A stretch of 64,000 nucleotides of DNA from Fervidobacterium_A thailandense (GTDB lineage: Bacteria; Thermotogota; Thermotogae; Thermotogales; Fervidobacteriaceae): NCBI RefSeq assembly GCF_041505935.1, contig NZ_CP140110.1, one strand, 5' to 3'. Below the pieces are notes generated by a model. The model saw only the letters and a list, made by a program, of their open reading frames with translations, did no database searches and was not told where the DNA came from. Shown in pieces: positions 15,578-28,213 of the stretch (position 1 is the stretch's first letter; the number at the start of each line of letters is the position of its first letter). Position numbers and translations under genes: made by a program.

Positions 15578-17773
15578 TTATACAATTCGTTTACTCAACT
15601 TACGAGTAATACCGAGCGAGATGGTGATGACCGTTATCGAACTCATAGCCATCGCTCCTTCGGCTATTACTGGATGTAAGAATCCGAGCATCGCGGATGG
15701 AATTGCTACGACGTTGTATAGGAACGCAAAAACCAGGTTTTTCTTTATAGTGCTGAATGTGATTTTCGAAATTTCAATCAACTCAACAACCTTCGATATA
15801 CCACCTTTCATAATAATAACATCCGCGCTTTCCAGGGCAATCTCACTACCACTTCCAATTGCCACCCCGATGTCCGCTGCTTTCAAAGCCGGAGCATCGT
15901 TTATGCCATCGCCAACCATTAGAACCTTTTTGCCTTTCGATTGGAAGTGTCGAACTATATTGACCTTATCTTCAGGGCTTGCACCTGCAAAGATCTCGGA
16001 AATGCCAACTTTTGAACCAACAACCTTTGCTACAGCTTCGTTATCACCTGTCACCATCACCGGGTGTACAGAAGCATCTTTCAATCTCTGTACAGCTTCC
16101 TTCGAGTCCTCTCTTATTGTATCAGAAATCGCAAAGAATCCAATAACGTTATCGTCTTTTCTCACCTCCACGATGGAACAACCTTCCTGAAGAAACTTCA
16201 TGTAAATTGAATAATCCTTCGGTTTTCCAACAAAGTATCTTACGCCTTTGTGAACAACCGAAATTCCACTACCACGTTCTTCCTTAATTTCCTCAAATTC
16301 TTTTAGTATGTCTTCCTTATCAAAACCATTTTTTACAAGAGGTTGGAGGTGCGCAAATACCGACTGTGCAAGTGGGTGATTCGAAAGGCTTGCGATGTAC
16401 GCAACCGTAGTGTACTCGAATTGCGGTAGTTCGAAGTGAACAACGGTAGGTTTTCCATTAGTTATGGTACCTGTCTTGTCAAAAAGTACGTATCCAACAT
16501 CTTTCATCGTCTGTATCACTTCCGCGTTTCTAATAAGAAGTCCCTTTTTCATGGCCTGTGAGGTTCCAACAATTAGTGCCATCGGTGTAGCAAGTCCCAG
16601 TGCACAAGGGCACGCAATCACGATGGTACTAAGAAAGATAAAAACTGCCGTAGAAAATCGATCGGTAAAGTGCACCGACCATGGAAGGAGTTGGAAAAAT
16701 GGTTTCATGGAAGCAAGAAGAGTTTCGAAATTGAAGTACCAAACCACGCTACTAAAAAATGCGAGAACTATTACTACGGGGACGAACCAAGCGGTTATTC
16801 TATCAGCCAAGGCCTGGATGGGTACCTTGGCTCCTTGAACTTCCTGGATTAGTGCGATCATTTTAGAAAGGAAAGAATCGTTTCCAACGTTAGTAACTTT
16901 TATTTTGATCACACCGTCAACGTTCATGGAACCACCAACTACGTTGTTTCCAACGGTTTTCGTGACTGGAATTGGTTCTCCGGAAATCATCGATTCATCA
17001 ACGTTTGAGGTTCCTTCGATTATTATTCCATCTGCTGGAATCCTCTCTCCAGGCTTAACTAAAACGATATCACCTTCTCGAACGAAGTCTAAGGGGACGG
17101 AAATTTCTCCATCAGTCGTTAATACTGTTGCGTTTTTCGATCGAAGTTCAAGAAGAGCTCTCACCTCTTTAGATGCTTTATCCCGAAGGTAAGATTCTAT
17201 GAGACGTCCTACTAAGTGTAACGTTATTATCATCGAGCCAACCATTCCGAAAGGCTGAATTTTTAAGCCGAAGAAATGCAGAAGTTCGGTAAGCCAAGCG
17301 GTTAAAGCACCGAAAGTTATCAGGGTGTCCATGTTCGTGTGCTTGTGAACCAGGGCGATGAATGCTCCGCGAAACGCATCGCTTCCTGCGTAAAAAATCG
17401 CGATAGCTGAAAGTAAGAGCATCACAGCTTCCAGAACTTTTGAATGTCCGTGCGGTAAAAAAGCCATGCTAACAAACATAAAAGCGGTAATCGATATGGC
17501 AAAAATAGTTTTTCGCTTGGTTCTTTTGTATCTTCTGACTTCGTAACCTTCATCGAGGTGATCGGCAACAGAATATCCAACTTCTTCCACTGCCTTTTTC
17601 AATAATTCGTTGGGTACGTCTTTTTCAAGAACAACGAACGCAGTGTTTGTGGCAAGATTCACCGCAGCAAATTTGACACCGTCGACTTTTCGAAGGGACT
17701 TCTCTACAATTCGAGCGCAGTTGGCACATGTCATTCCGGAAATTCGAAGGGTTTTCTTCAATTGCTCAGGCAG
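15578..17773 (-). CDS. copA: Copper-exporting P1B-type ATPase
   Basis: The ATPase pumps Cu(I) across the membrane. From the N-terminus: one HMA domain with GMTCANC, membrane helices, actuator loop SGEP, the P1B helix IVIACPCALGLATP with the CPC ion ligand, DKTGTIT with the phosphorylated Asp, an HPLAQ nucleotide-binding His, and GDGINDAPAL. I place the start at CTG 17773, 8 bases after AAGGAGG; a longer frame opens at 17815 in the promoter. Length about 731 residues is normal. Forms an operon with the chaperone gene. Confidence 0.95.
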   Translation of the reverse strand: MPEQLKKTLRISGMTCANCARIVEKSLRKVDGVKFAAVNLATNTAFVVLEKDVPNELLKKAVEEVGYSVADHLDEGYEVRRYKRTKRKTIFAISITAFMFVSMAFLPHGHSKVLEAVMLLLSAIAIFYAGSDAFRGAFIALVHKHTNMDTLITFGALTAWLTELLHFFGLKIQPFGMVGSMIITLHLVGRLIESYLRDKASKEVRALLELRSKNATVLTTDGEISVPLDFVREGDIVLVKPGERIPADGIIIEGTSNVDESMISGEPIPVTKTVGNNVVGGSMNVDGVIKIKVTNVGNDSFLSKMIALIQEVQGAKVPIQALADRITAWFVPVVIVLAFFSSVVWYFNFETLLASMKPFFQLLPWSVHFTDRFSTAVFIFLSTIVIACPCALGLATPMALIVGTSQAMKKGLLIRNAEVIQTMKDVGYVLFDKTGTITNGKPTVVHFELPQFEYTTVAYIASLSNHPLAQSVFAHLQPLVKNGFDKEDILKEFEEIKEERGSGISVVHKGVRYFVGKPKDYSIYMKFLQEGCSIVEVRKDDNVIGFFAISDTIREDSKEAVQRLKDASVHPVMVTGDNEAVAKVVGSKVGISEIFAGASPEDKVNIVRHFQSKGKKVLMVGDGINDAPALKAADIGVAIGSGSEIALESADVIIMKGGISKVVELIEISKITFSTIKKNLVFAFLYNVVAIPSAMLGFLHPVIAEGAMAMSSITVITISLGITRKLSKRIV

Positions 17774-17800
17774 ACGAACCACCTCCTTGTATGCATAAAT

Positions 17801-17829
17801 ATTGTACCATAACACCCTACAAAGGTAAA
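17801..17829 (-). promoter_or_regulatory. Promoter of copA-copZ with possible operator
   Basis: On the - strand TTTACC (17829-17824) and TACAAT (17806-17801) are 17 bases apart. TGTA and TACA, and TACC and GGTA, form imperfect dyads across the spacer, the place where a copper repressor (CopY- or CsoR-like) could bind. No regulator gene is adjacent, so this is tentative. Confidence 0.5.
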
Positions 17830-18082
17830 TAAGGTTAAACTAATTTAATTTTGCACGGAAGAGCAGGCGAATTTTTTCGATTTTATTTGGAACAATTGAC
17901 TATCACTTCCGAATTTTGTCGATCATGGTAAAATAGCTGTGAAACCATGAAATTACGGTTTCCGTTTTTGATGTGTTTTGAATTGTTCCATTATCAAATT
18001 TCAAAAAATTTGGAATTAACTGAACAACGAGAGGTGTTAACGTACAAAGTAAAGCAGGATTTGGAAAAATGATAGTTGTGGT
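17830..18082. other. AT-rich intergenic stretch, no gene seen
   Basis: About 250 bases with short interrupted frames. It may contain eroded upstream parts of the ABC ATPase pseudogene that follows, but no motif could be assigned. Confidence 0.4.
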
Positions 18083-18458
18083 CATACTCGTTTTTTCGCT
18101 ATCATTCCGCTTGGCGAGAAACCTATGCTTAGAATGAATTTATTCGTACAAGAGGTATCGAAGAAAATCGGACTGGAAAAGTTTGCAGAAGAACTATCAT
18201 CCAGAAAATCATTCTCATTCGAGCTTTCGGAATTATCTGGAGTAGAAAGGAAACGCCCTGGAATATTAAGAGGTCTCATGAGAGATGCCTCGATAATAAT
18301 TGATAATAATTATGGACGAACCAACATCGTTCTTGGACAAATTAACAGCGGAAACAATAATGAAGAATTTAAGGAAGAATTTCAAAGACAAGACCATAAT
18401 AATTTTCACACACGATACAAACATTTTGAAGTATTGCGATGAAAAAGTGGAGATTTAA
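18083..18458 (+). pseudogene. ABC transporter ATPase remnant with 10-bp tandem duplication
   Basis: Two frames together encode the C-terminal half of an ABC ATPase. The first (through about 18300) has LGEKPMLRMN and a signature-like ELSGVERKRPGILRGL. The second (from 18312) continues MDEPTSFLDK (Walker B and D-loop) and IIIFTHDTN (switch His), ending at 18458. The shift is explained by a perfect duplication of GATAATAATT at 18292-18301 and 18302-18311; removing one copy joins ASIII directly to MDEPTS. The Walker A half is missing, so the gene is broken regardless. Confidence 0.8.
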
Positions 18459-18464
18459 AATAAG

Positions 18465-18493
18465 TAAAAAAGTGCCCTCACGGGCACTTTTTT
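18465..18493. terminator. Bidirectional rho-independent terminator
   Basis: Stem GTGCCC/GGGCAC with loop TCAC, flanked by an A tract on the left and a T tract on the right. It serves the + strand pseudogene and the convergent toxin gene. Confidence 0.85.
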
Positions 18494-18513
18494 GGATAGG
18501 TATTTTTACCAGA

Positions 18514-19113
18514 TTATAAGGTGCTGATTAAATTAACGAAGAAACTCTTTATTTCTTCCCAAGATTTTTCAACTTCTTCAATGTCTTTATTTTTTTCAGC
18601 ATCTTCAAAGTATACTAAAGCTCTGAGGAATATCATTGGATTGTATTTTTCGTATTTTTTACGAAGCATTGATACCAAATTTTCAAGGCTCCAATTATAT
18701 TTTTTTATCAGAAACCACAAATCATAAAAATCCTTTTTTAATCCCCTTTGGCTGATAGCTATCATTTTCATGCAAGCTATATCTTCATCGCTACAAAGGA
18801 CGATTCCACCTATCTTTGAGGTGATTCCTATTAATGGATATTTATACTCAAACAACGAAACTTTCACACCATTCAAGAAGAAAATAATCGTACTACTATC
18901 AACGTACGAAAATTCAACATCATAGTTTCTCAATGTTGATTCGTAAATATTTGAGAAAGATTTATCGGGAAGAAGAAAGAAGTCCAAATCGTACGAAGGT
19001 CTATGTTCGTACTTCAAAAAGAGAGCTGTACCTCCAGCGAGGTAAAAATCACGGAAAATTTCTAATTTCGATAGATTCTCTAAGGTTTTTAGCAATCGCT
19101 CTCTCAAGTTCAA
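18514..19113 (-). CDS. AbiEii-like nucleotidyltransferase (toxin)
   Basis: 199 residues with the hallmarks of the AbiEii/DUF1814 nucleotidyltransferase family: AGGTALFL, then RPSYDLDFF with the paired Asp, and KKDFYDLWFL near residue 130. Related proteins are toxins of AbiE-type systems that act by nucleotide transfer and are blocked by a partner encoded just upstream. The start overlaps the upstream small gene by 65 bases. AT-rich and in a patch of pseudogenes, consistent with horizontal acquisition. Confidence 0.85.
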   Translation of the reverse strand: MNLRERLLKTLENLSKLEIFRDFYLAGGTALFLKYEHRPSYDLDFFLLPDKSFSNIYESTLRNYDVEFSYVDSSTIIFFLNGVKVSLFEYKYPLIGITSKIGGIVLCSDEDIACMKMIAISQRGLKKDFYDLWFLIKKYNWSLENLVSMLRKKYEKYNPMIFLRALVYFEDAEKNKDIEEVEKSWEEIKSFFVNLISTL

Positions 19114-19321
19114 TATCAGATACCTCCAATACTATCTTCCAAAAATTTCTTTCTTTACCGTGAAATCTATGAATGTTATCCAAGAATAACTCTTTTAATT
19201 TCTCTTTCCCGAACGTTCTCAAAATCTCTTTAACTTCATCAAAATTTCCAAAGTTCATTATTCTGATTATAACCTCTGGACCGTTTACACCGTCCCAACT
19301 ATATTTTCCGTATCCCTTCAT
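19049..19321 (-). CDS. Probable antitoxin partner of AbiEii-like toxin
   Basis: 90 residues, charged and mostly helical, with FDEVKEILRTFGKEKLKELF and RFHGKERNFWKIVL. Small proteins of this kind (DUF6922-like, recalled) often precede AbiEii-type nucleotidyltransferases. The long 65-base overlap with the toxin start suggests coupled translation. No recognisable DNA-binding motif. Confidence 0.7.
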   Translation of the reverse strand: MKGYGKYSWDGVNGPEVIIRIMNFGNFDEVKEILRTFGKEKLKELFLDNIHRFHGKERNFWKIVLEVSDIELERAIAKNLRESIEIRNFP

Positions 19322-19399
19322 CTATCTCACCTCACGGATTTGCTAAAACAATTATATCACTAAAGTAAAAAAAGTTCTTATACGGGCGCTTTTTATTTA

Positions 19400-20122
19400 T
19401 TAAAGTCTTTTCAAACCATCGAGATATTTTATCGCTCCTGTACTCTCCAATGGTATTGTTTTGTATGCTATGTTATGTTGAGTACTGATGCGTCTTATCG
19501 GTTTTGTTCTTGACCTCAGAACTATTGAATCTGCGGTTGCAATGTTCTTGTAAAATTTAACTCCGTTAAGAATATCACCGCCTGTTATGCCTGTGCCAAC
19601 AAATATGACGTTATTTGATTTTATAAGATCATCAGTTTTATCACTTTATCCAGATTGTATCCTTGTTCTGCCAATTTCAGCCTTTCACTTTCATCCACGG
19701 GCCACGACTTAACTTGTATTTCACCACCGAAAGATTTTAACATTACTGCTGCCAATAAAGCTTCAGGTGAACCGCCGATACCTATGTATACCGTTTACAT
19801 TACTTTCAGAAAGAGCTGTGCTATCGCAGTAGCGATGTCACCGTTTTATCCTCGCACCTACTCTTCTGATTTCATTAATAATTTGTCTCCGACTATCTCT
19901 ATTCAAAACCACACACGTCAATTCAGAAATTTCCATAACAAGAATTGCTGCTGCAACTCTTAAGTTCTCTCTGATTGAAGCGTTTAAATCAAGTTTTCCA
20001 GCAAGTTCAGGCTCAACTGCCGGTTTATTAATAAGAGGAATAATAATACTCAATCCATCTTTTTCTGTTGCCGCGCTAACACTTATAGCATTTCGTAATC
20101 TATATTCAACAAGATGCAACAA
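19400..20122 (-). pseudogene. glpX: Class II fructose-1,6-bisphosphatase (GlpX) pseudogene
   Basis: Three - strand pieces in different frames rebuild much of GlpX: a first piece (20122 to about 19840) with AGKLDLNASIRENLRVAAA and NEIRRVGARIK; a second with GDIATAIAQLF and then IGIGGSPEALLAAVM; a third with NNVIFVGTGITGGDILNGV and VLRSRTKPIRRIS, ending at TAA 19400. At least two frameshifts and an internal stop separate them, and the N-terminal third, including the first catalytic motifs, is missing where transposase sequence begins. Confidence 0.8.
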
Positions 20123-20542
20123 GTCTTGTACCGCCCCTCAAAAGGAAAGACCGATACCATTTATGTCTTCCTTGCCGTTAGCTTCGATAACTACCTGATT
20201 GCTAACTTCCGTGTCTCTCTCAACCGTGATACGCTCCAAGCCATCAAGCTAATATCCCCTTGTCAGCCAAAGCTTGTGCTATCTGATGGATTAACCTCAT
20301 ACGCTCAAGCCTGTGAGTATCTAAACATTTCCCACAAAACCATCAGCTCCAGAGTAAATCAAGCGGTAGAATCAAGAAACAGCCTTCTTGCGATGTTCAC
20401 GCAAATCAGAAGAGGGTTCAAGAAGTTATCGAACGTGATTGAGTACATCAAAGCGTTTGTTGTGCTCCACAACATCAAACGGAAGTTGAGAATGCAAGAG
20501 CCGGGAGGCTGGGTGAAGATACAAAGACCGCTGGTGGAGTAA
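20114..20542 (+). mobile_element. Transposase fragment (DDE type, C-terminal part)
   Basis: A 142-residue frame resembles the catalytic core of an IS6/IS240-like DDE transposase. It has YVFLAVSFDNYLIANFRVS, then LVLSDGLTSYAQA, carrying the likely second Asp, VNQAVESRN with the Glu, and VLHNIKRKLR near the end. The N-terminal DNA-binding part and first Asp are absent, and it abuts the broken glpX gene. No terminal inverted repeats were found, so it is a remnant. Confidence 0.7.
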
Positions 20543-20804
20543 CTGGTGAATCAGTTTGAAGAGCTATTTGCGTTTGGCTGAGTTGTGGAGCGGGTTGAGT
20601 AAATGGAAACGAAATACTGAAGAAGTGAAGCTGCGGGAGTTGTGGAGGTAATGTTTTGGCAAAGCTGAGAAAAAGGCATTTCTGAGAGTCGAAAGAGATT
20701 TCAAAGACCGAAATTCTTGCTGAAGACCGAGCAGTATACCCTTTAGTATCGTAACCTATTCATATCGTCGAACAGACTCCAGGAAGGAATTCGAAAATAC
20801 GATA
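20543..20804. other. Decayed intergenic DNA after transposase fragment
   Basis: Short Glu/Lys/Arg-rich fragments in changing frames (for example LRLAELWSGLSKWKRN) suggest more eroded mobile-element coding sequence. No intact gene or RNA seen. Confidence 0.4.
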
Positions 20805-20930
20805 AAAGGGGATGTTACACGTTTCAATTATATCAAACAGGATGGAGGCAGCCTCTATTCTTTTTAGAGCCCCATCTGTATTGTTTTGTTTTTCTACCTG
20901 GTAAGTATGTCCATACCTATTCGTGGGAGA
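20805..20930 (-). repeat. Dispersed repeat, copy 1 (inverted relative to copy at 50157)
   Basis: This stretch matches the reverse complement of about 50157-50285 almost base for base, including the landmarks AGGATGGAGGCAGCCTC and TACCTGGTAAGTATGTCC. A few substitutions differ. The similarity fades near both ends. It probably derives from the same insertion element; see the second copy. Confidence 0.85.
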
Positions 20931-20944
20931 GTTTTAAAAGATTC

Positions 20945-20973
20945 TTGACATAAATCAAGTTGAGTGATATAAT
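20945..20973 (+). promoter_or_regulatory. Consensus sigma-A promoter
   Basis: TTGACA (20945-20950), 17-base spacer, TATAAT (20968-20973): an exact consensus promoter upstream of the small exported protein gene at 21057. Confidence 0.85.
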
Positions 20974-21056
20974 AAATCAATTAATGTTTTTAGTGCGGTC
21001 TCTTTCCGTCATTCCACCTTCTGCTTTTTTCTGCTTTCCCTTAGGAGGTGAAGGAT

Positions 21057-21476
21057 ATGAGAACAAAAGGAGTGGTTCTTGGTATTGTTTTGCTCTTAAT
21101 AACGTCGGCTGTCATATTTGCAGAAGATGGCACTGCCTCAAAAAAACTTGCCTGGACAAAGGATACGACTGTTCTCGATTTATTTGGAATCGGTTTGCTC
21201 AAGCCAAACATCAACGAAAAAGGACAGATAGTTGGACTTCAAGGATTCAACATCCTTCTTGGTTATAGGTGGAAGAACTACTTTGAGCCTCTCGAACTTC
21301 AAAAGATTACGTTTTTCTGGGACGTAGGTTTTGTCTTCCTCATCCCCTACGCCGGCGTTGGACTTGACTACCCTATCGACCAGAAATTCTATCTAAGTGC
21401 TGGTTTCATGGTTACGCCGTTCATAATTTTCCTTGTGCCTCCAGCTCCGTACGTAACTCTTGGTATTACTTTCTGA
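21057..21476 (+). CDS. Small exported protein, possible outer-sheath component, unknown function
   Basis: ATG 21057 is 8 bases after AGGAGG, giving 139 residues. An N-terminal signal peptide (about residues 4-21, ending near IFAEDG) is followed by alternating hydrophobic/aromatic segments rich in Gly and Phe. The end, PYVTLGITF, has a terminal Phe as in many beta-barrel outer-envelope proteins. No family was recognised. It has its own perfect promoter and terminator, so it is a strongly expressed single gene placed just before the rRNA operon. Confidence 0.75.
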   Translation: MRTKGVVLGIVLLLITSAVIFAEDGTASKKLAWTKDTTVLDLFGIGLLKPNINEKGQIVGLQGFNILLGYRWKNYFEPLELQKITFFWDVGFVFLIPYAGVGLDYPIDQKFYLSAGFMVTPFIIFLVPPAPYVTLGITF

Positions 21477-21530
21477 AGGCTAAAAAACGAACAGCAAGTT
21501 CCTTAATGGTGAAAAGAGATTTTTCTTTTC

Positions 21531-21558
21531 AAGGGGGCTTTAAGCCCCCTTGTTTTTT
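21531..21558 (+). terminator. Rho-independent terminator
   Basis: AAGGGGGC/GCCCCCTT stem followed by GTTTTTT, ending the exported protein transcript just before the rRNA promoters. Confidence 0.85.
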
Positions 21559-21567
21559 GAACCCCCC

Positions 21568-21596
21568 TTGACAAGAAAAAGTGGTTGTGGTAGATT
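21568..21596 (+). promoter_or_regulatory. rRNA promoter P1
   Basis: TTGACA, 17-base spacer and TAGATT upstream of 16S rRNA. A second, similar promoter lies 83 bases downstream. Confidence 0.75.
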
Positions 21597-21650
21597 ATAC
21601 ACCGGTGACTTTGAGGAAGGTTGCAAAATAAAACAGAAGAAAAAAGAAGC

Positions 21651-21679
21651 TTGACAAAAAAAGGTAAGTGTGGTAAATT
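21651..21679 (+). promoter_or_regulatory. rRNA promoter P2
   Basis: TTGACA, 17-base spacer and TAAATT. The spacers of P1 and P2 end in the same GTGTGG/TTGTGG context, suggesting duplicated promoters. Confidence 0.75.
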
Positions 21680-21830
21680 AGGAGACGCTGTGTGAGAAGA
21701 GAAGGGCCGAAGAGGGTCTGAGAGATTTGGTCTCTTGAAAAGTGGACACGCTGAAGGAAATCGACCGAGACCGGTCATTGAAAAACGAATAGCAGCCACC
21801 GCACGCAGGATTGAACCTGACGAGTTAGCT

Positions 21831-23335
<1,505 letters not shown>

Positions 23336-23374
23336 AAGGAGATGCTGGTGGCTGCTATTCGTTTTTGAATGGCT

Positions 23375-23451
23375 GGGCTCGTAGCTCAGGTGGTCAGAGC
23401 GCACGCCTGATAAGCGTGAGGTCGGAAGTTCGAGTCTTCCCGGGCCCACCA
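23375..23451 (+). tRNA. tRNA-Ile (GAT)
   Basis: 77 bases with encoded CCA. GGGCTCG pairs with CGGGCCC in the acceptor stem, the anticodon loop is CTGATAA, and the T loop is TTCGAGT. Located in the 16S-23S spacer. Confidence 0.97.
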
Positions 23452-23456
23452 CGGGT

Positions 23457-23532
23457 GGGGACATAGCTCAGCTGGGAGAGCACCTGCTTTGCAAGCAGGG
23501 GGTCAGGGGTTCGAATCCCCTTGTCTCCACCA
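23457..23532 (+). tRNA. tRNA-Ala (TGC)
   Basis: 76 bases with encoded CCA. GGGGACA pairs with TGTCTCC, the anticodon loop is TTTGCAA, and the T loop is TTCGAAT. It is separated from tRNA-Ile by 5 bases. Confidence 0.97.
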
Positions 23533-23567
23533 GTGGGGAAAGGTCATTGAAAAGTGCATAGGGAGTA

Positions 23568-26492
<2,925 letters not shown>

Positions 26493-26523
26493 ACTACCCT
26501 ATGCACTTTCCAGTGGCCAAGAA

Positions 26524-26643
26524 GCCTGGGTGCCGATACTGCGGAGGGAAACACCCAGCTCCATTCCGAACCTGGCCGTTAAGCCTCCGCGGGCCGATGG
26601 TAGTAAGGGGGCGACCCCTTGCGAGAGTAGGTAGTGCCCAGGC
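26524..26643 (+). rRNA. rrf: 5S ribosomal RNA
   Basis: About 120 bases; GCCTGGGTGCC pairs with the 3' end GTGCCCAGGC, and internal CATTCCGAACCTGG is typical of 5S. It lies about 30 bases after 23S. Confidence 0.93.
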
Positions 26644-26663
26644 TTGAGATATATCCCCACCAA

Positions 26664-26699
26664 AACCAACCCCCTGGCATTCGCCAGGGGGTTGGTTTG
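26664..26699 (+). terminator. rRNA operon terminator
   Basis: 15-bp stem AACCAACCCCCTGGC/GCCAGGGGGTTGGTT with a 4-base loop, followed by a T-rich stretch. It sits 20 bases after 5S rRNA. Confidence 0.88.
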
Positions 26700-26824
26700 T
26701 ATTTCTATATTTGAGATTCATCGTGCACTTTTGATTAGTCGTGTACAGTACTTTCTATTCTTTGAGAATCTTTGTGAGTTACTAATTAAAAATCGCGCAT
26801 TCTGGGGTTTAAAAGGATATTTAG

Positions 26825-27442
26825 TTAGATTTTACTAGCTTTCAAGTGTCTCTTCCTCAGCTCACTTATAATCTTATCCCATTCAATATCTTTTGCTGAT
26901 AACAGTACCGTGAGGTGGTAGATCAAATCGGCTAATTCGTATATCAAATGTTCCCTATCATCTCTCATAGCTGCCAATACAACTTCTACACTCTCTTCTC
27001 CGAATTTTTTTGCAATTTTCTCAATGCCGTCTTTGAACAATTTTGTTGTGTAAGAGCCTTCCGGTAATTTTTCTTTCCTGTCATCGACTAGTTGTTTTAA
27101 TTCGAGTAAGAACTGTAAGTTACTCTGATCATTCTTTGCGTTGTTCGATTCGTATATTATGTTGAAAAAGCACGTTCTATTTCCTGTGTGGCATGCAACT
27201 TTCTCCTTTGGAAACTCAACTAAATAAAGTAACGTATCGTTATCGCAATCTTCTATTATCTTGACAACCGGCATTGTGTTTCCAGATTCTTCACCTTTCT
27301 TCCAAATTTTATTTCTTGACCTTGAATAAAAGTGTGCATACCCGGTCTGCTTTGTTAGTTCTATAGCTTCTTGATTTGCATACGCAAGCATTAAAACTTC
27401 TTTTGTACTTACCTCTTGCACAATTACAGGTTTTAGCTCCAT
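26825..27442 (-). CDS. hisIE: Phosphoribosyl-AMP cyclohydrolase / phosphoribosyl-ATP pyrophosphatase
   Basis: Bifunctional enzyme for steps 2 and 3 of histidine synthesis. Residues 1-100 are HisI: MLAYANQEA, then CDNDTLLY and ACHTGNRTCF with the zinc Cys residues. Residues 110-205 are HisE, with EESVEVVLAAM and YELADLIYHL. 205 residues is the normal fused length. It is the last gene of the his operon, 15 bases after hisF. No convincing terminator follows before the rRNA terminator. Confidence 0.96.
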   Translation of the reverse strand: MELKPVIVQEVSTKEVLMLAYANQEAIELTKQTGYAHFYSRSRNKIWKKGEESGNTMPVVKIIEDCDNDTLLYLVEFPKEKVACHTGNRTCFFNIIYESNNAKNDQSNLQFLLELKQLVDDRKEKLPEGSYTTKLFKDGIEKIAKKFGEESVEVVLAAMRDDREHLIYELADLIYHLTVLLSAKDIEWDKIISELRKRHLKASKI

Positions 27443-27457
27443 ATTCCACCACTCCTC

Positions 27458-28213
27458 TCAGTTTAACCTAACTTGTATACCATTCTCCTTCAAAAATTTC
27501 TTCAACTCCGGGATGTTTATCTGACCAAAGTGGAATATCGATGCTGCAAGAGCTGCATCTGCACCGGCTAAGAACGCCTCTAAGAAATGCTCCATCTTAC
27601 CCGCCCCACCTGAAACAATTACTGGAAGATTCGTCAGTGACTTTGCAATTCGTACAGTTTCGATGTCGTATCCTTCTTGCATGCCGTCTTTATCTATGCT
27701 TGTGATAAGTAATTCACCTGCACCACGTTTTTGCATCTCAACTAAATGCGTTTCATATTTTATGCCTGTTCTCTTTCGCCCCGATACAGTGAAAACTTCG
27801 TAACCGATTTCTGTCTTTTTCACATCGATAGCCACAACAACGGCTTGCGAACCGAAACGGTCCGCAATTTGCGTTATTAACTGTGGATTTTCAACTGCTG
27901 CTGAGTTGATACTCACCTTATCGGCACCTTTATATATGAGTTCTGAAGCAAGTTCGAGTGAATTTATACCACCGCCAACGGTGAACGGGATGTTTATATT
28001 CTCCGCTATCTTCTCAACTAACTCAACTAACGTCTTTCTCTTTTCATGTGTGGCTGTGATATCAAGGAAGACCAACTCATCAACTCCCAGTTCAACGTAT
28101 CTTTTCGCAAGTTCAACAGGGTCTCCACCGTAAATGAGATTTTCAAACCTTCTTCCTTTTACAACAACTTGGTCTTTCACATCAAGACACGCTATTATTC
28201 TCTTAGCAAGCAT
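27458..28213 (-). CDS. hisF: Imidazole glycerol phosphate synthase, cyclase subunit
   Basis: 251-residue TIM barrel that joins with HisH to make imidazole glycerol phosphate and AICAR. It shows RIIACLDVKD with the first catalytic Asp, VGGGI, and TSIDKDGMQEGYD with the second catalytic Asp. The start overlaps hisA by 11 bases, with GGAGATG upstream. Confidence 0.97.
   Translation of the reverse strand: MLAKRIIACLDVKDQVVVKGRRFENLIYGGDPVELAKRYVELGVDELVFLDITATHEKRKTLVELVEKIAENINIPFTVGGGINSLELASELIYKGADKVSINSAAVENPQLITQIADRFGSQAVVVAIDVKKTEIGYEVFTVSGRKRTGIKYETHLVEMQKRGAGELLITSIDKDGMQEGYDIETVRIAKSLTNLPVIVSGGAGKMEHFLEAFLAGADAALAASIFHFGQINIPELKKFLKENGIQVRLN

Noticed and set aside
18125..18442. A 105-codon + strand frame as an intact gene
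   Set aside because: It is the front part of the ABC ATPase remnant read past the duplication into the wrong frame.
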